Shown: piece after piece, positions 17,454-26,155 of the stretch
Layout of the letters: each line of letters opens with the position of its first letter
How positions within the stretch are numbered: position 1 is the first letter of the stretch
Assembly (NCBI RefSeq): GCF_031010195.1
Contig: NZ_JAUAMC010000002.1
Location: 496,001 to 560,000 of the forward strand
Source: Halomonas sp. SpR8
GTDB taxonomy: Bacteria > Pseudomonadota > Gammaproteobacteria > Pseudomonadales > Halomonadaceae
Length of the DNA stretch: 64,000 nt
Reading direction: 5' to 3'
Program-made: the position numbers and the translations under genes
Notes under the pieces: model-generated
Databases searched by the model: none
Seen by the model: the letters and a program-made list of their open reading frames with translations, nothing else
Told to the model about the DNA's origin: nothing

Positions 17454-18497
17454 ATGCCAATACCAACTGAAGCGCGCTTGCAGGCGCTGGCAAGCGAATT
17501 AAAGCGGGCCGGGATTACCTACCAAACGCTTACGCCGATGGCGGATACCGGGCTGGCCCACGATCACGTCTGGGTTCATCGTAGCGATGGCGATGACTGG
17601 GTGGCGCGGTTGCCGAAGCAGAGCCAGATGAATTTGCCGCCGGAAGAGAACCTGGCCTATCAGACCGCCTGCTACCAGCGCTCTAGCCCTGGTGGGCACA
17701 CGCCGAAACTTTATGACACCCTGCCACCCAGCGAGGCATTGCCCCGGGGCGCGCTGCTGGTCGAGGCTATCCGTGGCCGTTTGGCGCAACTACCCGACGA
17801 CCTGCCCGCTATCGCAGATGCCTTGGCCAGCCTGCATCGCCAACCGCGACCTGGTGTTGCAGATCGCGCCCCGCTGCTTGCCCCTGAAAACCCGTGGCAA
17901 GCGATGGTGGATGAAGTGCGCCAGCAAGCTAACTGGCTAGGCGATGCGCAGCTTTCGCATAAAGTGACTCAGCGGATTAAGCAGGAGCTGGATTTACTTC
18001 CACCTCGCTTAAGCGATGCAACGCCTACCCTGATTAGCTTTGACACCCACCCTGGCAACTTTTTAATCCGCGACGATGGCCGCGCAGTGTTGGTAGATTT
18101 GGAGAAGTGCCGCTACGGCCTGCCGGGGATCGACCTCGCCCACACCAGCCTCTACACCTCGACCACCTGGGACGTAAACAGCCAGGCGGTGCTCTCGCTG
18201 AATGAGGTGATTCACTTTTATCGCCGCTGGCAAGCGGCCATGAGTGAATCACCCGACACCGACACCTTGGTCGCCTGCCGCCGCGCTACCTGGCTATGGT
18301 CATTGACCTGGTGTGCTAAATGGCGCGCCCAGCACTTAAACGCCAAAGATGCTCAGCAGCGGGGGGAAGACTGGTCGGCAGAACTCACCGACCCCGCCGT
18401 AATTGACCATGTACGCGACCGCGTTGAACACTACCTCTCGCTGCCGATTATTGATCATGTTCATAGCGAGCTTCAGTGCTTGCAAGCCTCGCTATAA
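17454..18497 (+). CDS. APH/choline-kinase-like phosphotransferase
   Basis: 347 residues of the aminoglycoside phosphotransferase/choline kinase fold. The catalytic loop is altered, LISFDTHPGNFLI instead of the common HGDLHPGN, but keeps the Asp and Asn; the metal Asp is in VLVDLEKCRYGLPGIDLAH. The N-lobe shows GLAHDHVWVHR and WVARLPK with a plausible ATP lysine. It probably phosphorylates a small alcohol or amine. It sits 30 bases before a YnjB-type binding protein gene on the same strand, so a kinase acting on the imported substrate is a reasonable inference. Resistance function is not supported. Confidence 0.8.
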   Translation: MPIPTEARLQALASELKRAGITYQTLTPMADTGLAHDHVWVHRSDGDDWVARLPKQSQMNLPPEENLAYQTACYQRSSPGGHTPKLYDTLPPSEALPRGALLVEAIRGRLAQLPDDLPAIADALASLHRQPRPGVADRAPLLAPENPWQAMVDEVRQQANWLGDAQLSHKVTQRIKQELDLLPPRLSDATPTLISFDTHPGNFLIRDDGRAVLVDLEKCRYGLPGIDLAHTSLYTSTTWDVNSQAVLSLNEVIHFYRRWQAAMSESPDTDTLVACRRATWLWSLTWCAKWRAQHLNAKDAQQRGEDWSAELTDPAVIDHVRDRVEHYLSLPIIDHVHSELQCLQASL

Positions 18498-18527
18498 CGT
18501 TTGTGCTTCCTACAAAAGAGATATGTG

Positions 18528-19748
18528 ATGCCCATTAACCACCGCCCTTTACGCCTCACTATTATCGCTACAGCAATGATGACCGCTGCCCTTCCTGCCA
18601 TGGCCAACCCTGATCCGGACAACTGGCAGAGCGTCGTGGCACAAGCCGAAGGCCAAACCGTGTACTGGAATGCCTGGGGTGGCGAAGCCCGCACCAACGC
18701 CTACATCGACTGGGTGGCGCAACAGGTCGATGAGCGTTATGGCATCGAACTGGTGCACGTCAAACTCGGCGACACCTCGGAAGCCGTGTCACGCGTGCTG
18801 GCGGAAAAGCAGGCGGGCAACGACGATGCCGGCAGCGTGGATATGATCTGGATTAACGGCGAGAACTTTGCCGCCATGAAAGAAAACGACCTGCTGTTTG
18901 GTCCCTGGGCAGAGTCACTGCCCAACTACCCGCTCAGCGATCCGGACAACACCCCTGCCGTGCGCTACGACTGGACGATCCCGGTCGACGGGCTCGAGTC
19001 GCCCTGGAGCAGTTCCCAAGTGGTGTTTTACTACGATACGGCGCTGGTAGAGGAGCCCCCCAACAACATGCCGGAACTGCTGGAGTGGGCGGCGCAGAAC
19101 CCCGGCGAATTTACTTACCCGCAGGTGCCCAACTTCCTGGGCAATGCGTTTATTACCCAGGCGCTATTGGAGTTGAGCGATAACACCGAGGTGTTCTACG
19201 CGCCGATGCAGGAAGAAGAGTTTGACGCAGCCACCGCGCCGCTTTGGGCGTACCTGGATGAACTGCACCCCCATCTATGGCGCTCTGGCCGGGCTTTCCC
19301 CTCTAACAGTGCCGATCTGCGCAGCTTGATGGGCGACAGCGAAATCAGCATTGCGCTGTCGTTCAGCACCACGGAGGCGTCCGGCGCTATCGCCAACTAT
19401 GAGCTTCCCGATACGGTGCGCAGCTATGTCCACGACAGCGGCATGATCGGCAATATGAGCTTTATGGCGATTCCCTATAACGCCGAACACAAGGCGGGTG
19501 CCATGGTGGTGGCCAACTACCTGATGTCCCCCGAGGCTCAGGCGGAAAAACAGGACCCCGAGGTATGGGGCAGCAACACCGTGCTTTCTATGGAGCAGCT
19601 CTCTGCAGACGAGCGCGCCCTGTTCGACGATATTGATCTAGGCATCGCCACACTGCCGCCCAACGAGCTTGGGGAGGTGCTCGGCCAGCCCCACCCAAGT
19701 TGGGTCGATGCCCTGGCCGAAGCGTGGCAAAACCGCTACGTGAACTAG
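18528..19748 (+). CDS. ynjB: ABC transporter substrate-binding protein, YnjB type
   Basis: 406 residues from ATG 18528, preceded by AAAGAG. Signal peptide LTIIATAMMTAALPAMA. The mature part has TVYWNAWGGEARTNAYIDWV, LVHVKLGDTSEAVSRVLAEK and DMIWINGENFAAMKENDLLFG, hallmarks of the YnjB/COG4134 family. The ligand is unknown; no experiment that settles it is known to me. It is followed within 3 bases by the permease gene and so forms the importer operon. Confidence 0.9.
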   Translation: MPINHRPLRLTIIATAMMTAALPAMANPDPDNWQSVVAQAEGQTVYWNAWGGEARTNAYIDWVAQQVDERYGIELVHVKLGDTSEAVSRVLAEKQAGNDDAGSVDMIWINGENFAAMKENDLLFGPWAESLPNYPLSDPDNTPAVRYDWTIPVDGLESPWSSSQVVFYYDTALVEEPPNNMPELLEWAAQNPGEFTYPQVPNFLGNAFITQALLELSDNTEVFYAPMQEEEFDAATAPLWAYLDELHPHLWRSGRAFPSNSADLRSLMGDSEISIALSFSTTEASGAIANYELPDTVRSYVHDSGMIGNMSFMAIPYNAEHKAGAMVVANYLMSPEAQAEKQDPEVWGSNTVLSMEQLSADERALFDDIDLGIATLPPNELGEVLGQPHPSWVDALAEAWQNRYVN

Positions 19749-19751
19749 TCC

Positions 19752-21434
19752 ATGCCGCTTCGCCTGGCCCCATGGATATTGATCAGCGTGCTGGTGGTGC
19801 CATTAGCGGCGGGGCTGCTGATGGTTATCCTCCCGGCGTTTGGCTACTTGCCGGTACTCGGCGGCGAGACGTTTCATTTTGACGCCTGGCAGGCGCTTTG
19901 GCAGCGCCCTGGGTTATACCGCTCCGTATTGTTGAGCTACGCAAGCGGACTGATCACCACCCTGGTGGCACTCTCCATCGTGGCACTGTTTCTGGCGGCC
20001 AGCCGAGGCACCTGGCTGGATCGCGGCATTCGGCGGCTGGTCTCGCCGCTGCTGGCAATACCCCATGCGGCAGTCGCCTTTGGCCTGGCCTTTCTGATCG
20101 CCCCTTCCGGGCTGTTCGTGCGCTGGATCTCCCCTGGGTTAACCGACTGGGAGCGCCCACCAGACGTCCTCATCGTCAACGACCCGTTGGGGCTTTCCCT
20201 AATGGCCGGGTTGGTGCTCAAAGAAGTGCCTTTTCTACTCTTGATGTGCTTGGCGGCGCTACCCCAGTTGGACCCGGAAAAGCGCGTCACCCTGGCGCGC
20301 TCGCTCGGCTACTCGGCGAACATCGCCTGGCTGAAAAGCGTCTTTCCGGTGCTGTATCCGTTGATTCGGCTGCCGGTCTATGCGGTGATTGCCTACGCCA
20401 CCTCGGTGGTCGATATGGCCATGATTCTCGGCCCGACGTTGCCGCCCACGCTGAGCGTGTCGATTCTTGGCTGGTTCAACGACCCTGACCTGGATCACCG
20501 TTATATGGCCTCCGCCGGTGCGGTATTGCAGCTCGGCGTCACGCTTGCGGCACTCTTGACCTGGTGGCTTGGCGAGCAGTGCGTCAAGCGGGTCAGCCAA
20601 GGCTGGTTGGTCAATGGTGCACGCAACACGGGGACGATGGTGATTGCCGTTGGCGGCCGACTATTGCTGGCCACCACGACGCTGCTGGCCATCAGCGCGA
20701 TTGGTGGGTTGATCATCTTTTCAGTCGCCGGTTTCTGGCGCTTTCCTGATGCCTTGCCCGGCACCTTCACCTTGGATCACTGGCAACGCATTTTGCCAAG
20801 TGTCACCACCCCGCTGCTGAATACGCTCAGCGTGGGGCTAGTCGCCACGCTGATGGCCGCGGTGATGGTGGTGGCAACCCTTGAGAATGCGGTACGCCAT
20901 CATTTGCCAGTTAGCCGCTCCCAGTGGCTGCTGTATCTGCCGCTGATTGTTCCCCAGGTCGCCTTTCTGTTTGGCCTGGTGGTCGCCGCAGAAAGCATTA
21001 ACGTTCGCCCCCAGATGGCGCTGGTGATTGCCGCCCACCTGCTGTTCGTGGCGCCTTATTTATACCTGTCTCTCTCGGAAGCCTATCGACGCCTGGACCC
21101 GCGCTGGGTGCAGGTTGCCCATTCGTTGGGTGCCTCACCCTGGCGGGCCTTCTGGCGGTTGCGCCTGCCGTTGCTGCTGGCACCCCTGCTTACCGCCTGC
21201 GCGGTCAGTTTGGCGGTGAGTATCGGCCAGTATTTACCCACGCTGTTGCTCGGCGGTGGGCGCGTCCCCACCATCACCACCGAAGCGGTGGCCATGGCAT
21301 CGGGGGGCAATCGACGTCTCATCGCCGTCCTTGCACTGCTCCAGGCACTGCTTCCCTTTATCGGCTTTAGTCTGGCGCTATTGATACCGCGCCTGGCCTG
21401 GGCCAAACGTCGCCAGATGCGAGGTGTTGCATGA
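19752..21434 (+). CDS. ynjC: ABC transporter permease, YnjC type (two fused permease halves)
   Basis: 560 residues with two binding-protein-dependent permease halves. The EAA-type loops that dock the ATPase are LDPEKRVTLARSLGYSA near residue 175 and LDPRWVQVAHSLGASPWRA near residue 450. About 12 membrane segments. Such tandem permeases occur in iron(III) and YnjC transporters. ATG 19752 lies 3 bases after the ynjB stop; the end overlaps ynjD by 4 bases (ATGA). Confidence 0.9.
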   Translation: MPLRLAPWILISVLVVPLAAGLLMVILPAFGYLPVLGGETFHFDAWQALWQRPGLYRSVLLSYASGLITTLVALSIVALFLAASRGTWLDRGIRRLVSPLLAIPHAAVAFGLAFLIAPSGLFVRWISPGLTDWERPPDVLIVNDPLGLSLMAGLVLKEVPFLLLMCLAALPQLDPEKRVTLARSLGYSANIAWLKSVFPVLYPLIRLPVYAVIAYATSVVDMAMILGPTLPPTLSVSILGWFNDPDLDHRYMASAGAVLQLGVTLAALLTWWLGEQCVKRVSQGWLVNGARNTGTMVIAVGGRLLLATTTLLAISAIGGLIIFSVAGFWRFPDALPGTFTLDHWQRILPSVTTPLLNTLSVGLVATLMAAVMVVATLENAVRHHLPVSRSQWLLYLPLIVPQVAFLFGLVVAAESINVRPQMALVIAAHLLFVAPYLYLSLSEAYRRLDPRWVQVAHSLGASPWRAFWRLRLPLLLAPLLTACAVSLAVSIGQYLPTLLLGGGRVPTITTEAVAMASGGNRRLIAVLALLQALLPFIGFSLALLIPRLAWAKRRQMRGVA

Positions 21435-22063
21435 CACTGAACCCAACGCTGCTCATCCAGCAGGTACAGATCACGCTGCATGGCGAAACGCTGCTGGCTA
21501 TCGATCGAGCCATTGCGCCCGGGGAAGTGCTCACCGTCATGGGCCCTTCCGGGTCGGGTAAATCAACCCTGCTGGCCTACCTGGCGGGGTTTATGTCGCC
21601 CGCCTTCAAGGCCCAAGGGCAGCTCTACCTTGATAAACAGCGCCTGGACACCCTGCCTGCTGAAAAACGCGGTCTGGGGCTGTTATTTCAGGACCCACTG
21701 CTGTTTCCCCACTTGAGCGTGGGCGGCAATTTGCGCTTTGGCCTCCCCCAGCGCACGGCCAACAAACAGGCGCAGCTTGCCCAGGCGCTAGACCAAGTCG
21801 GGCTTTCCGGCTATGAGGACCGCGACCCGGCCACGCTTTCCGGCGGCCAGCAGGCGCGCGTGGCGTTGATGCGCCTGCTGCTCTCCCAGCCGCGCGCGGT
21901 GCTGCTCGACGAGCCGTTTTCCAAACTGGATACGGCACTACGCCAGGAAATGCGCTCGCTGGTATTCCGCCAGCTACGCGACGCGGGCCTCCCCGCGCTG
22001 CTGGTCACCCATGACCACGCGGATGCCAAGGCAGCGGGAGGGCCGGTGATTGAACTCGGTTGA
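21431..22063 (+). CDS. ynjD: ABC transporter ATP-binding protein, YnjD type
   Basis: 210 residues, short for an importer ATPase as is usual for YnjD. Walker A GPSGSGKST, signature LSGGQQARVALMR, Walker B AVLLDEPF and the H-loop VTHDHADA are all present, so the ATPase should be active. It lacks the C-terminal regulatory domain of larger importer ATPases. Overlaps ynjC by 4 bases and the next glycosyltransferase by 14, indicating coupled translation. Confidence 0.9.
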   Translation: MTLNPTLLIQQVQITLHGETLLAIDRAIAPGEVLTVMGPSGSGKSTLLAYLAGFMSPAFKAQGQLYLDKQRLDTLPAEKRGLGLLFQDPLLFPHLSVGGNLRFGLPQRTANKQAQLAQALDQVGLSGYEDRDPATLSGGQQARVALMRLLLSQPRAVLLDEPFSKLDTALRQEMRSLVFRQLRDAGLPALLVTHDHADAKAAGGPVIELG

Positions 22064-22772
22064 AAGCTTTGTTGAAAACTCGGCTGAAAAGACGCCTCAC
22101 CTCAGCATCGTGATACCGGTGCTCAACGAGGCAGCTGCCCTGGCGCACCATTTAACGGCACTGCCATCGTTGGGCAGCCAAGGCATCGAAATCATTGTGG
22201 TCGATGGCGGCAGCAGCGACGACAGCGTTCGCATCGCCACACCGCTGGCTGACCGCGTACTCAGTGGCCCTTCCGGGCGAGCACGGCAAATGAACCTGGG
22301 CGCGCAGCACGCCAGCGCCCCCGCGTTGCTATTCCTGCATGCCGATACCTACCTACCAGAGAATGCCGTTGAGCAGATAACCCAGGCGCTTGACCACCAC
22401 GCCTGGGGGCACTTTGCTATCAAGCTCTCAGGCCGTAGCCGCTGGCTGCCTGTGGTGAGTTGGATGATGAACCGGCGTTCGCGGCTCACTGGCATCGCCA
22501 CCGGCGACCAGGGCATCTTTGTGCGCGCCAGCGCCTTCAGAGCAGTCGGTGGTTTCCCCGAACAGCCGTTGATGGAAGATATCGAGCTTTGCAAACGGCT
22601 CAAACGGGTATCGCGCCCCGCCTGCCTGACGGCGAAAGTGATAAGCTCGGGCAGGCGCTGGGATCAATGCGGCGCTTGGCAAACCATTCGCCTGATGTGG
22701 CGACTGCGCTATCGCTACTGGCGCGGCGTTAGCGCCACCCAACTGGCCAAGGAGTATCGCGATGCCCGCTGA
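22050..22772 (+). CDS. Family 2 glycosyltransferase (TIGR04283-like)
   Basis: 240 residues with the GT-A pattern LSIVIPVLNEAAAL, IIVVDGGSSDDS and the acidic LFLHADTYLP; a later GDQGIFVRASAFRAVGGFP fits the TIGR04283 group, named for some members near arsenosugar genes. The start is TTG 22050 with GGGAGGG 7 bases upstream; no in-frame ATG lies before the LSIVIPV strand. It overlaps ynjD and the next gene. Substrate unknown; the pairing with the following gene is recurrent in other genomes as I recall. Confidence 0.85.
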   Translation: MNSVESFVENSAEKTPHLSIVIPVLNEAAALAHHLTALPSLGSQGIEIIVVDGGSSDDSVRIATPLADRVLSGPSGRARQMNLGAQHASAPALLFLHADTYLPENAVEQITQALDHHAWGHFAIKLSGRSRWLPVVSWMMNRRSRLTGIATGDQGIFVRASAFRAVGGFPEQPLMEDIELCKRLKRVSRPACLTAKVISSGRRWDQCGAWQTIRLMWRLRYRYWRGVSATQLAKEYRDAR

Positions 22773-23376
22773 CACGCCCCACCTGCACCTGCTGGCCAAA
22801 GCGCCGCTGACGGGGCAGGCGAAAACGCGCCTGACGCCGTTACTGGGGGCAGAGGGTGCCGCCAACGCCCACGCGGAGCTGGTACGCCACTGCGTGGCCA
22901 ATGCCTGCCATGCGCTGCCTGCGGGCCACATCACGCTCTGGTCAGCACTCGATCACACTCACCCATTGTTTGGCGAGCTGCACGAGCAGTTTGGTGTGAT
23001 GCTCGCCCCCCAGCCTGAAGGCAATTTGGGAGACCGCATTCGTCACGCGCTGAACAGCGCTTGCGGCCCCGCCATGGTGATGGGCAGCGACTGCCCGAGC
23101 ATCACCAGCGACCTAATCACGACCTGCGCGCAGCAGCTCACTACCCATGACGTAGTCATGCTTCCTGCCGAGGACGGCGGCTATGGGCTGATTGGCACCC
23201 ACCGCGACTATCCGGGGCTGTTTGAGCTGATTCCCTGGGGAAGCGACAGGGTGCTTAGCGCGACCCGGCAACGTATTGAAACACTCGGCCTTCACGCCAG
23301 TTACCCCGCCACCGTATGGGACGTTGACCGACCGCAAGATTGGCAACGCTGGCAAACCATCAAGTCCTCGGTGTAA
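22762..23376 (+). CDS. TIGR04282-like (DUF2064) glycosyltransferase-fold protein
   Basis: 204 residues. LAKAPLTGQAKTRLTPLLGAE, PQPEGNLGDRI, MVMGSDCPSI and LPAEDGGYGLIG are typical of the DUF2064 / TIGR04282 family with a nucleotidyl- or glycosyltransferase-like fold. Overlaps the preceding glycosyltransferase gene by 11 bases. It likely acts in the same pathway as the preceding gene. The annotated link of some relatives to arsenosugars does not prove arsenic chemistry here; no ars gene is nearby. Confidence 0.85.
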   Translation: MPADTPHLHLLAKAPLTGQAKTRLTPLLGAEGAANAHAELVRHCVANACHALPAGHITLWSALDHTHPLFGELHEQFGVMLAPQPEGNLGDRIRHALNSACGPAMVMGSDCPSITSDLITTCAQQLTTHDVVMLPAEDGGYGLIGTHRDYPGLFELIPWGSDRVLSATRQRIETLGLHASYPATVWDVDRPQDWQRWQTIKSSV

Positions 23377-23434
23377 GGAAACACGCTGCACGCCCACTGA
23401 TCCCTACCCTGACATGTTTTCGCTGGAGATGACC

Positions 23435-25576
23435 GTGACCCGACAACGTTTACTGATGGCAGCGCTACTCATCCTGGCCATCGGCGCTTTTTTCCTAAGC
23501 GGCGCCCACCAGTGGTTTACCCTTGACACCCTCAAAGCCTACCAGAGCGACTTTCAGACGGCGTTCAATCAATCCCCCTGGCAGGTAGCGGGTCTCTTTT
23601 TCGCCGTGTATGTGGTGATGACCGCGCTATCGCTCCCCGGGGCGACGCTGCTAACGCTGTTGGGTGGCACGCTTTTCGGGCTGGGCTGGGGGTTATTGAT
23701 CATCTCCTTTGCCAGCACAATGGGCGCCACGCTAGCCTTTTTACTCTCGCGCTTTCTCTTTCGTAGCCCAATTGAAAAGCGTTTCCCGCGCCAGTTTGCC
23801 TCCGTCAATCGCGGTGTCGAACGCGACGGTGCCCTCTATCTGTTCACCCTGCGGTTAGTCCCGGCGTTTCCCTTCTTCATGATCAACCTGGTGATGGGCC
23901 TGACGCGGATTAAAACCACCACCTTCTATTGGGTGAGCCAAGTCGCCATGCTTCCCGGTACCGCCATTTACGTCAATGCCGGCGGGCAACTGGGCGAGCT
24001 TGAAAGCCTCGGCGGAATCATTTCACCGACGCTGCTGGCGTCATTTGCGCTACTGGCGATTTTCCCCTGGATCGCCCGGCGCATTGTGCTGCTGGTACAG
24101 AAGCGCAAGGCCTACAAAGGCTTTACCCGGCCAGCGCGCTTTGACTACGACATTGTCGTCATTGGCGGCGGCTCCGCCGGGCTGGTGACCAGCTATATCG
24201 CCAGCGCCGTCAACGCCAAGGTGGCATTGGTCGAAAAGCACAAGATGGGCGGCGACTGCCTGAATACCGGCTGCGTACCGTCCAAGGCATTGATACGCGC
24301 CGCCCGCGCCGCGCATGAGATTCGCACCGCACCACGCTTCGGCGTAACGGCAAGCGAACCAGCGATCGACTTCGCCAAGGTCATGGGACATGTACATCAG
24401 GCGATTCGCGATATCGAGCCCCATGACAGCGTCGAGCGCTATACCCAACTTGGCGTTGAGGTGTATCAGGACCACGCCACCCTGACCTCACCCTGGGAGG
24501 TTCAGGTAGGCGAAAAAACCCTTACCGCCCGCCATATCGTACTGGCCACCGGCGCCCGCCCCAAGGTGCCGTCGCTGCCGGGTATTGAGCACGCGCCCGT
24601 GCTCACCTCTGAAAACCTGTGGTCACTGACAGAATTACCCAAGCGGCTGGTGGTACTCGGCGGCGGTGCGATTGGCTGTGAGCTTAGCCAGAGCTTTGCC
24701 CGTCTGGGCAGCCAGGTCACGCTGGTGGAAGGCATGCCTCAATTGCTGGGGCGGGAGGATCAGGAGGTCGGCGAGGCCGTCGAAAACACCCTGGCAAGCG
24801 AGGGTGTCACGGTGATGACCGACAGCAAAGCACTGGAAGTTATCAGCGACGCGTCAGGCTATCAGTTGGCCGTGGAGCATCAGGGGGAGCGCTCGGTAAT
24901 GGCCTTCGACTATCTACTGGTGAGTGTCGGCCGCCAAGCCAATATCGAAGGGCTAGGCCTTGAAGCGCTAGGGGTATCCACAACCCCCACCGGCATGCTG
25001 GAGCTTAACGAGCGACTGCAAACCCGACTGCCCAATATCTGGGCCTGCGGTGACCTCGCCGGGCCCTACCAGTTGACCCACGCGGCTGCTCACCAGGCCT
25101 GGCATGCGGCGGTTAACGCGCTGTTCGGCGAGCTGAAAAGCTTTGCCGTCGATTATCGGTACATGCCCGCGGTCACCTACGTCCAGCCGGAAGTCGCCCG
25201 GGTCGGCCTGAACGAGAAGGAAGCCAGGGAGAAACATATCGCCTTCGAGGTAACCCGCTACGCCATGGCAGACAGTGACCGCGCCATTGCCGAAAGCGCC
25301 ACCGAGGGGTTTATCAAGGTGCTCACCGTGCCGGGCAGGGACAAGATTCTCGGGGCGACCATCGTGGCGGAGAATGCTGGCGAATGGCTGGGTGAATTCA
25401 CCATCGCCATGAAACACGGCCTGGGCCTCAACAAACTACTCGGCACCATTCACCCTTACCCCACGCTCGGGGAAGCCGCCAAGGCTACCGCTGGCGTATG
25501 GAAGAACGCCCACAAACCCGAACGGGTACTGGCGTTACTCAAGCGCTACTTCAACTGGCGGCGCGGCGAGTCATAG
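23435..25576 (+). CDS. TVP38/TMEM64-like membrane domain fused to a pyridine nucleotide-disulfide oxidoreductase
   Basis: About 713 residues. Residues 1-220 form a SNARE-associated/TVP38-like membrane domain (GGTLFGLGWGLLIISFASTM region, four to six helices). Residues about 235-700 are a flavin disulfide reductase with DIVVIGGGSAGLV, the redox pair in GGDCLNTGCVPSK (C275, C280), VVLGGGAIGCELSQSFARLG, and HPYPTLGEAAK at the dimer interface. MerA-type C-terminal Cys-Cys and a metal-binding N-domain are missing, so mercuric reduction is not supported. GTG 23435 has GGAG 6 bases upstream; ATGs at 23414 and 23429 are alternatives. Ends a co-directional group that begins at the kinase. Confidence 0.85.
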   Translation: MTRQRLLMAALLILAIGAFFLSGAHQWFTLDTLKAYQSDFQTAFNQSPWQVAGLFFAVYVVMTALSLPGATLLTLLGGTLFGLGWGLLIISFASTMGATLAFLLSRFLFRSPIEKRFPRQFASVNRGVERDGALYLFTLRLVPAFPFFMINLVMGLTRIKTTTFYWVSQVAMLPGTAIYVNAGGQLGELESLGGIISPTLLASFALLAIFPWIARRIVLLVQKRKAYKGFTRPARFDYDIVVIGGGSAGLVTSYIASAVNAKVALVEKHKMGGDCLNTGCVPSKALIRAARAAHEIRTAPRFGVTASEPAIDFAKVMGHVHQAIRDIEPHDSVERYTQLGVEVYQDHATLTSPWEVQVGEKTLTARHIVLATGARPKVPSLPGIEHAPVLTSENLWSLTELPKRLVVLGGGAIGCELSQSFARLGSQVTLVEGMPQLLGREDQEVGEAVENTLASEGVTVMTDSKALEVISDASGYQLAVEHQGERSVMAFDYLLVSVGRQANIEGLGLEALGVSTTPTGMLELNERLQTRLPNIWACGDLAGPYQLTHAAAHQAWHAAVNALFGELKSFAVDYRYMPAVTYVQPEVARVGLNEKEAREKHIAFEVTRYAMADSDRAIAESATEGFIKVLTVPGRDKILGATIVAENAGEWLGEFTIAMKHGLGLNKLLGTIHPYPTLGEAAKATAGVWKNAHKPERVLALLKRYFNWRRGES

Positions 25577-25597
25577 CGGCCACTCCCAGGGTGGCAT

Positions 25598-26008
25598 CTA
25601 TTTATTTGGGCTATCTGTCGTTGAATAGGCTTTCACAAACGTCTCCATCACCTCTAGAGCGACCTTACGTTGCTCGGTAGGCAAGCGGCGATATAGCGCT
25701 AATAAGCGTCGCTCTTCGTTGCTGGAAGAAATATCCCAAACGGCCGACGGCTCCTTGATGGACGGCTGTGCAACGCCACCAAAGCGTAATTGGTGAGGAT
25801 CAATTGACAGCCAGTGTGCCAATACCTGAAGTTTTTCCTGGCTGGGAATGGAATCGCCGCGCAGCCAGCGTCTGACCGCCTGATACGTAATCGGCTTTCC
25901 CCAGTAGCGCAGATTGAATTCACGCTCCAGAACAGAGGAGCGTACATCGTACCCGGCTGTTTTCATGGCGTTTTTTAATCGCTCGGCGAACATCTGTTTT
26001 TCATTCAT
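25598..26008 (-). CDS. HTH (XRE-like) transcriptional regulator
   Basis: 136 residues from ATG 26008 (MNEKQMFAERLKNAMKTAGY); a GTG at 26056 would add 16 residues. The helix-turn-helix spans about residues 25-70: REFNLRYWGKPITYQAVRRW followed by LRGDSIPSQEKLQVLAHWLSI. The C-terminal helix EERRLLALYRRLPTEQRKVALEV is probably for dimerisation. It diverges from a diguanylate cyclase gene with inverted repeats in between, and could regulate it and itself. Phage-repressor-like organisation, but no phage genes are near. Confidence 0.8.
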   Translation of the reverse strand: MNEKQMFAERLKNAMKTAGYDVRSSVLEREFNLRYWGKPITYQAVRRWLRGDSIPSQEKLQVLAHWLSIDPHQLRFGGVAQPSIKEPSAVWDISSSNEERRLLALYRRLPTEQRKVALEVMETFVKAYSTTDSPNK

Positions 26009-26029
26009 GCCGCCAATGTGAAGCGATTG

Positions 26030-26081
26030 TTCAATAATAGTTGAATAACGGTTCACCTTTTGATTGAATCATTAATTCAAT
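26030..26081. promoter_or_regulatory. Inverted repeats between the HTH regulator and the GGDEF gene
   Basis: Two symmetric motifs with the same half-site: TTCAA / TTGAA at 26030-26045 (6-base spacer) and ATTGAAT / ATTCAAT at 26063-26081 (5-base spacer). They lie in the divergent intergenic region, the first partly inside the possible extended N-terminus of the HTH gene. Candidate operator pair for the regulator; inferred from symmetry only. Confidence 0.4.
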
Positions 26082-26155
26082 TTCGATTTTTCGCTTAGCA
26101 GTTCCGGGCGAGTGGCTATGCTAAACGCTGAAGCGCGGCGCTTGAGGAGTCATTC

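Noticed and set aside
17454..18497. Aminoglycoside resistance gene
   Set aside because: Shares only the general APH/choline kinase fold; the altered catalytic loop and the transporter context favour a metabolic kinase.
22050..23376. Arsenosugar biosynthesis genes
   Set aside because: Family names of relatives only; no ArsM, ArsS or other arsenic gene is in the window.
23435..25576. Mercuric reductase
   Set aside because: No C-terminal vicinal Cys pair, no N-terminal metal-binding domain and no mer genes nearby.
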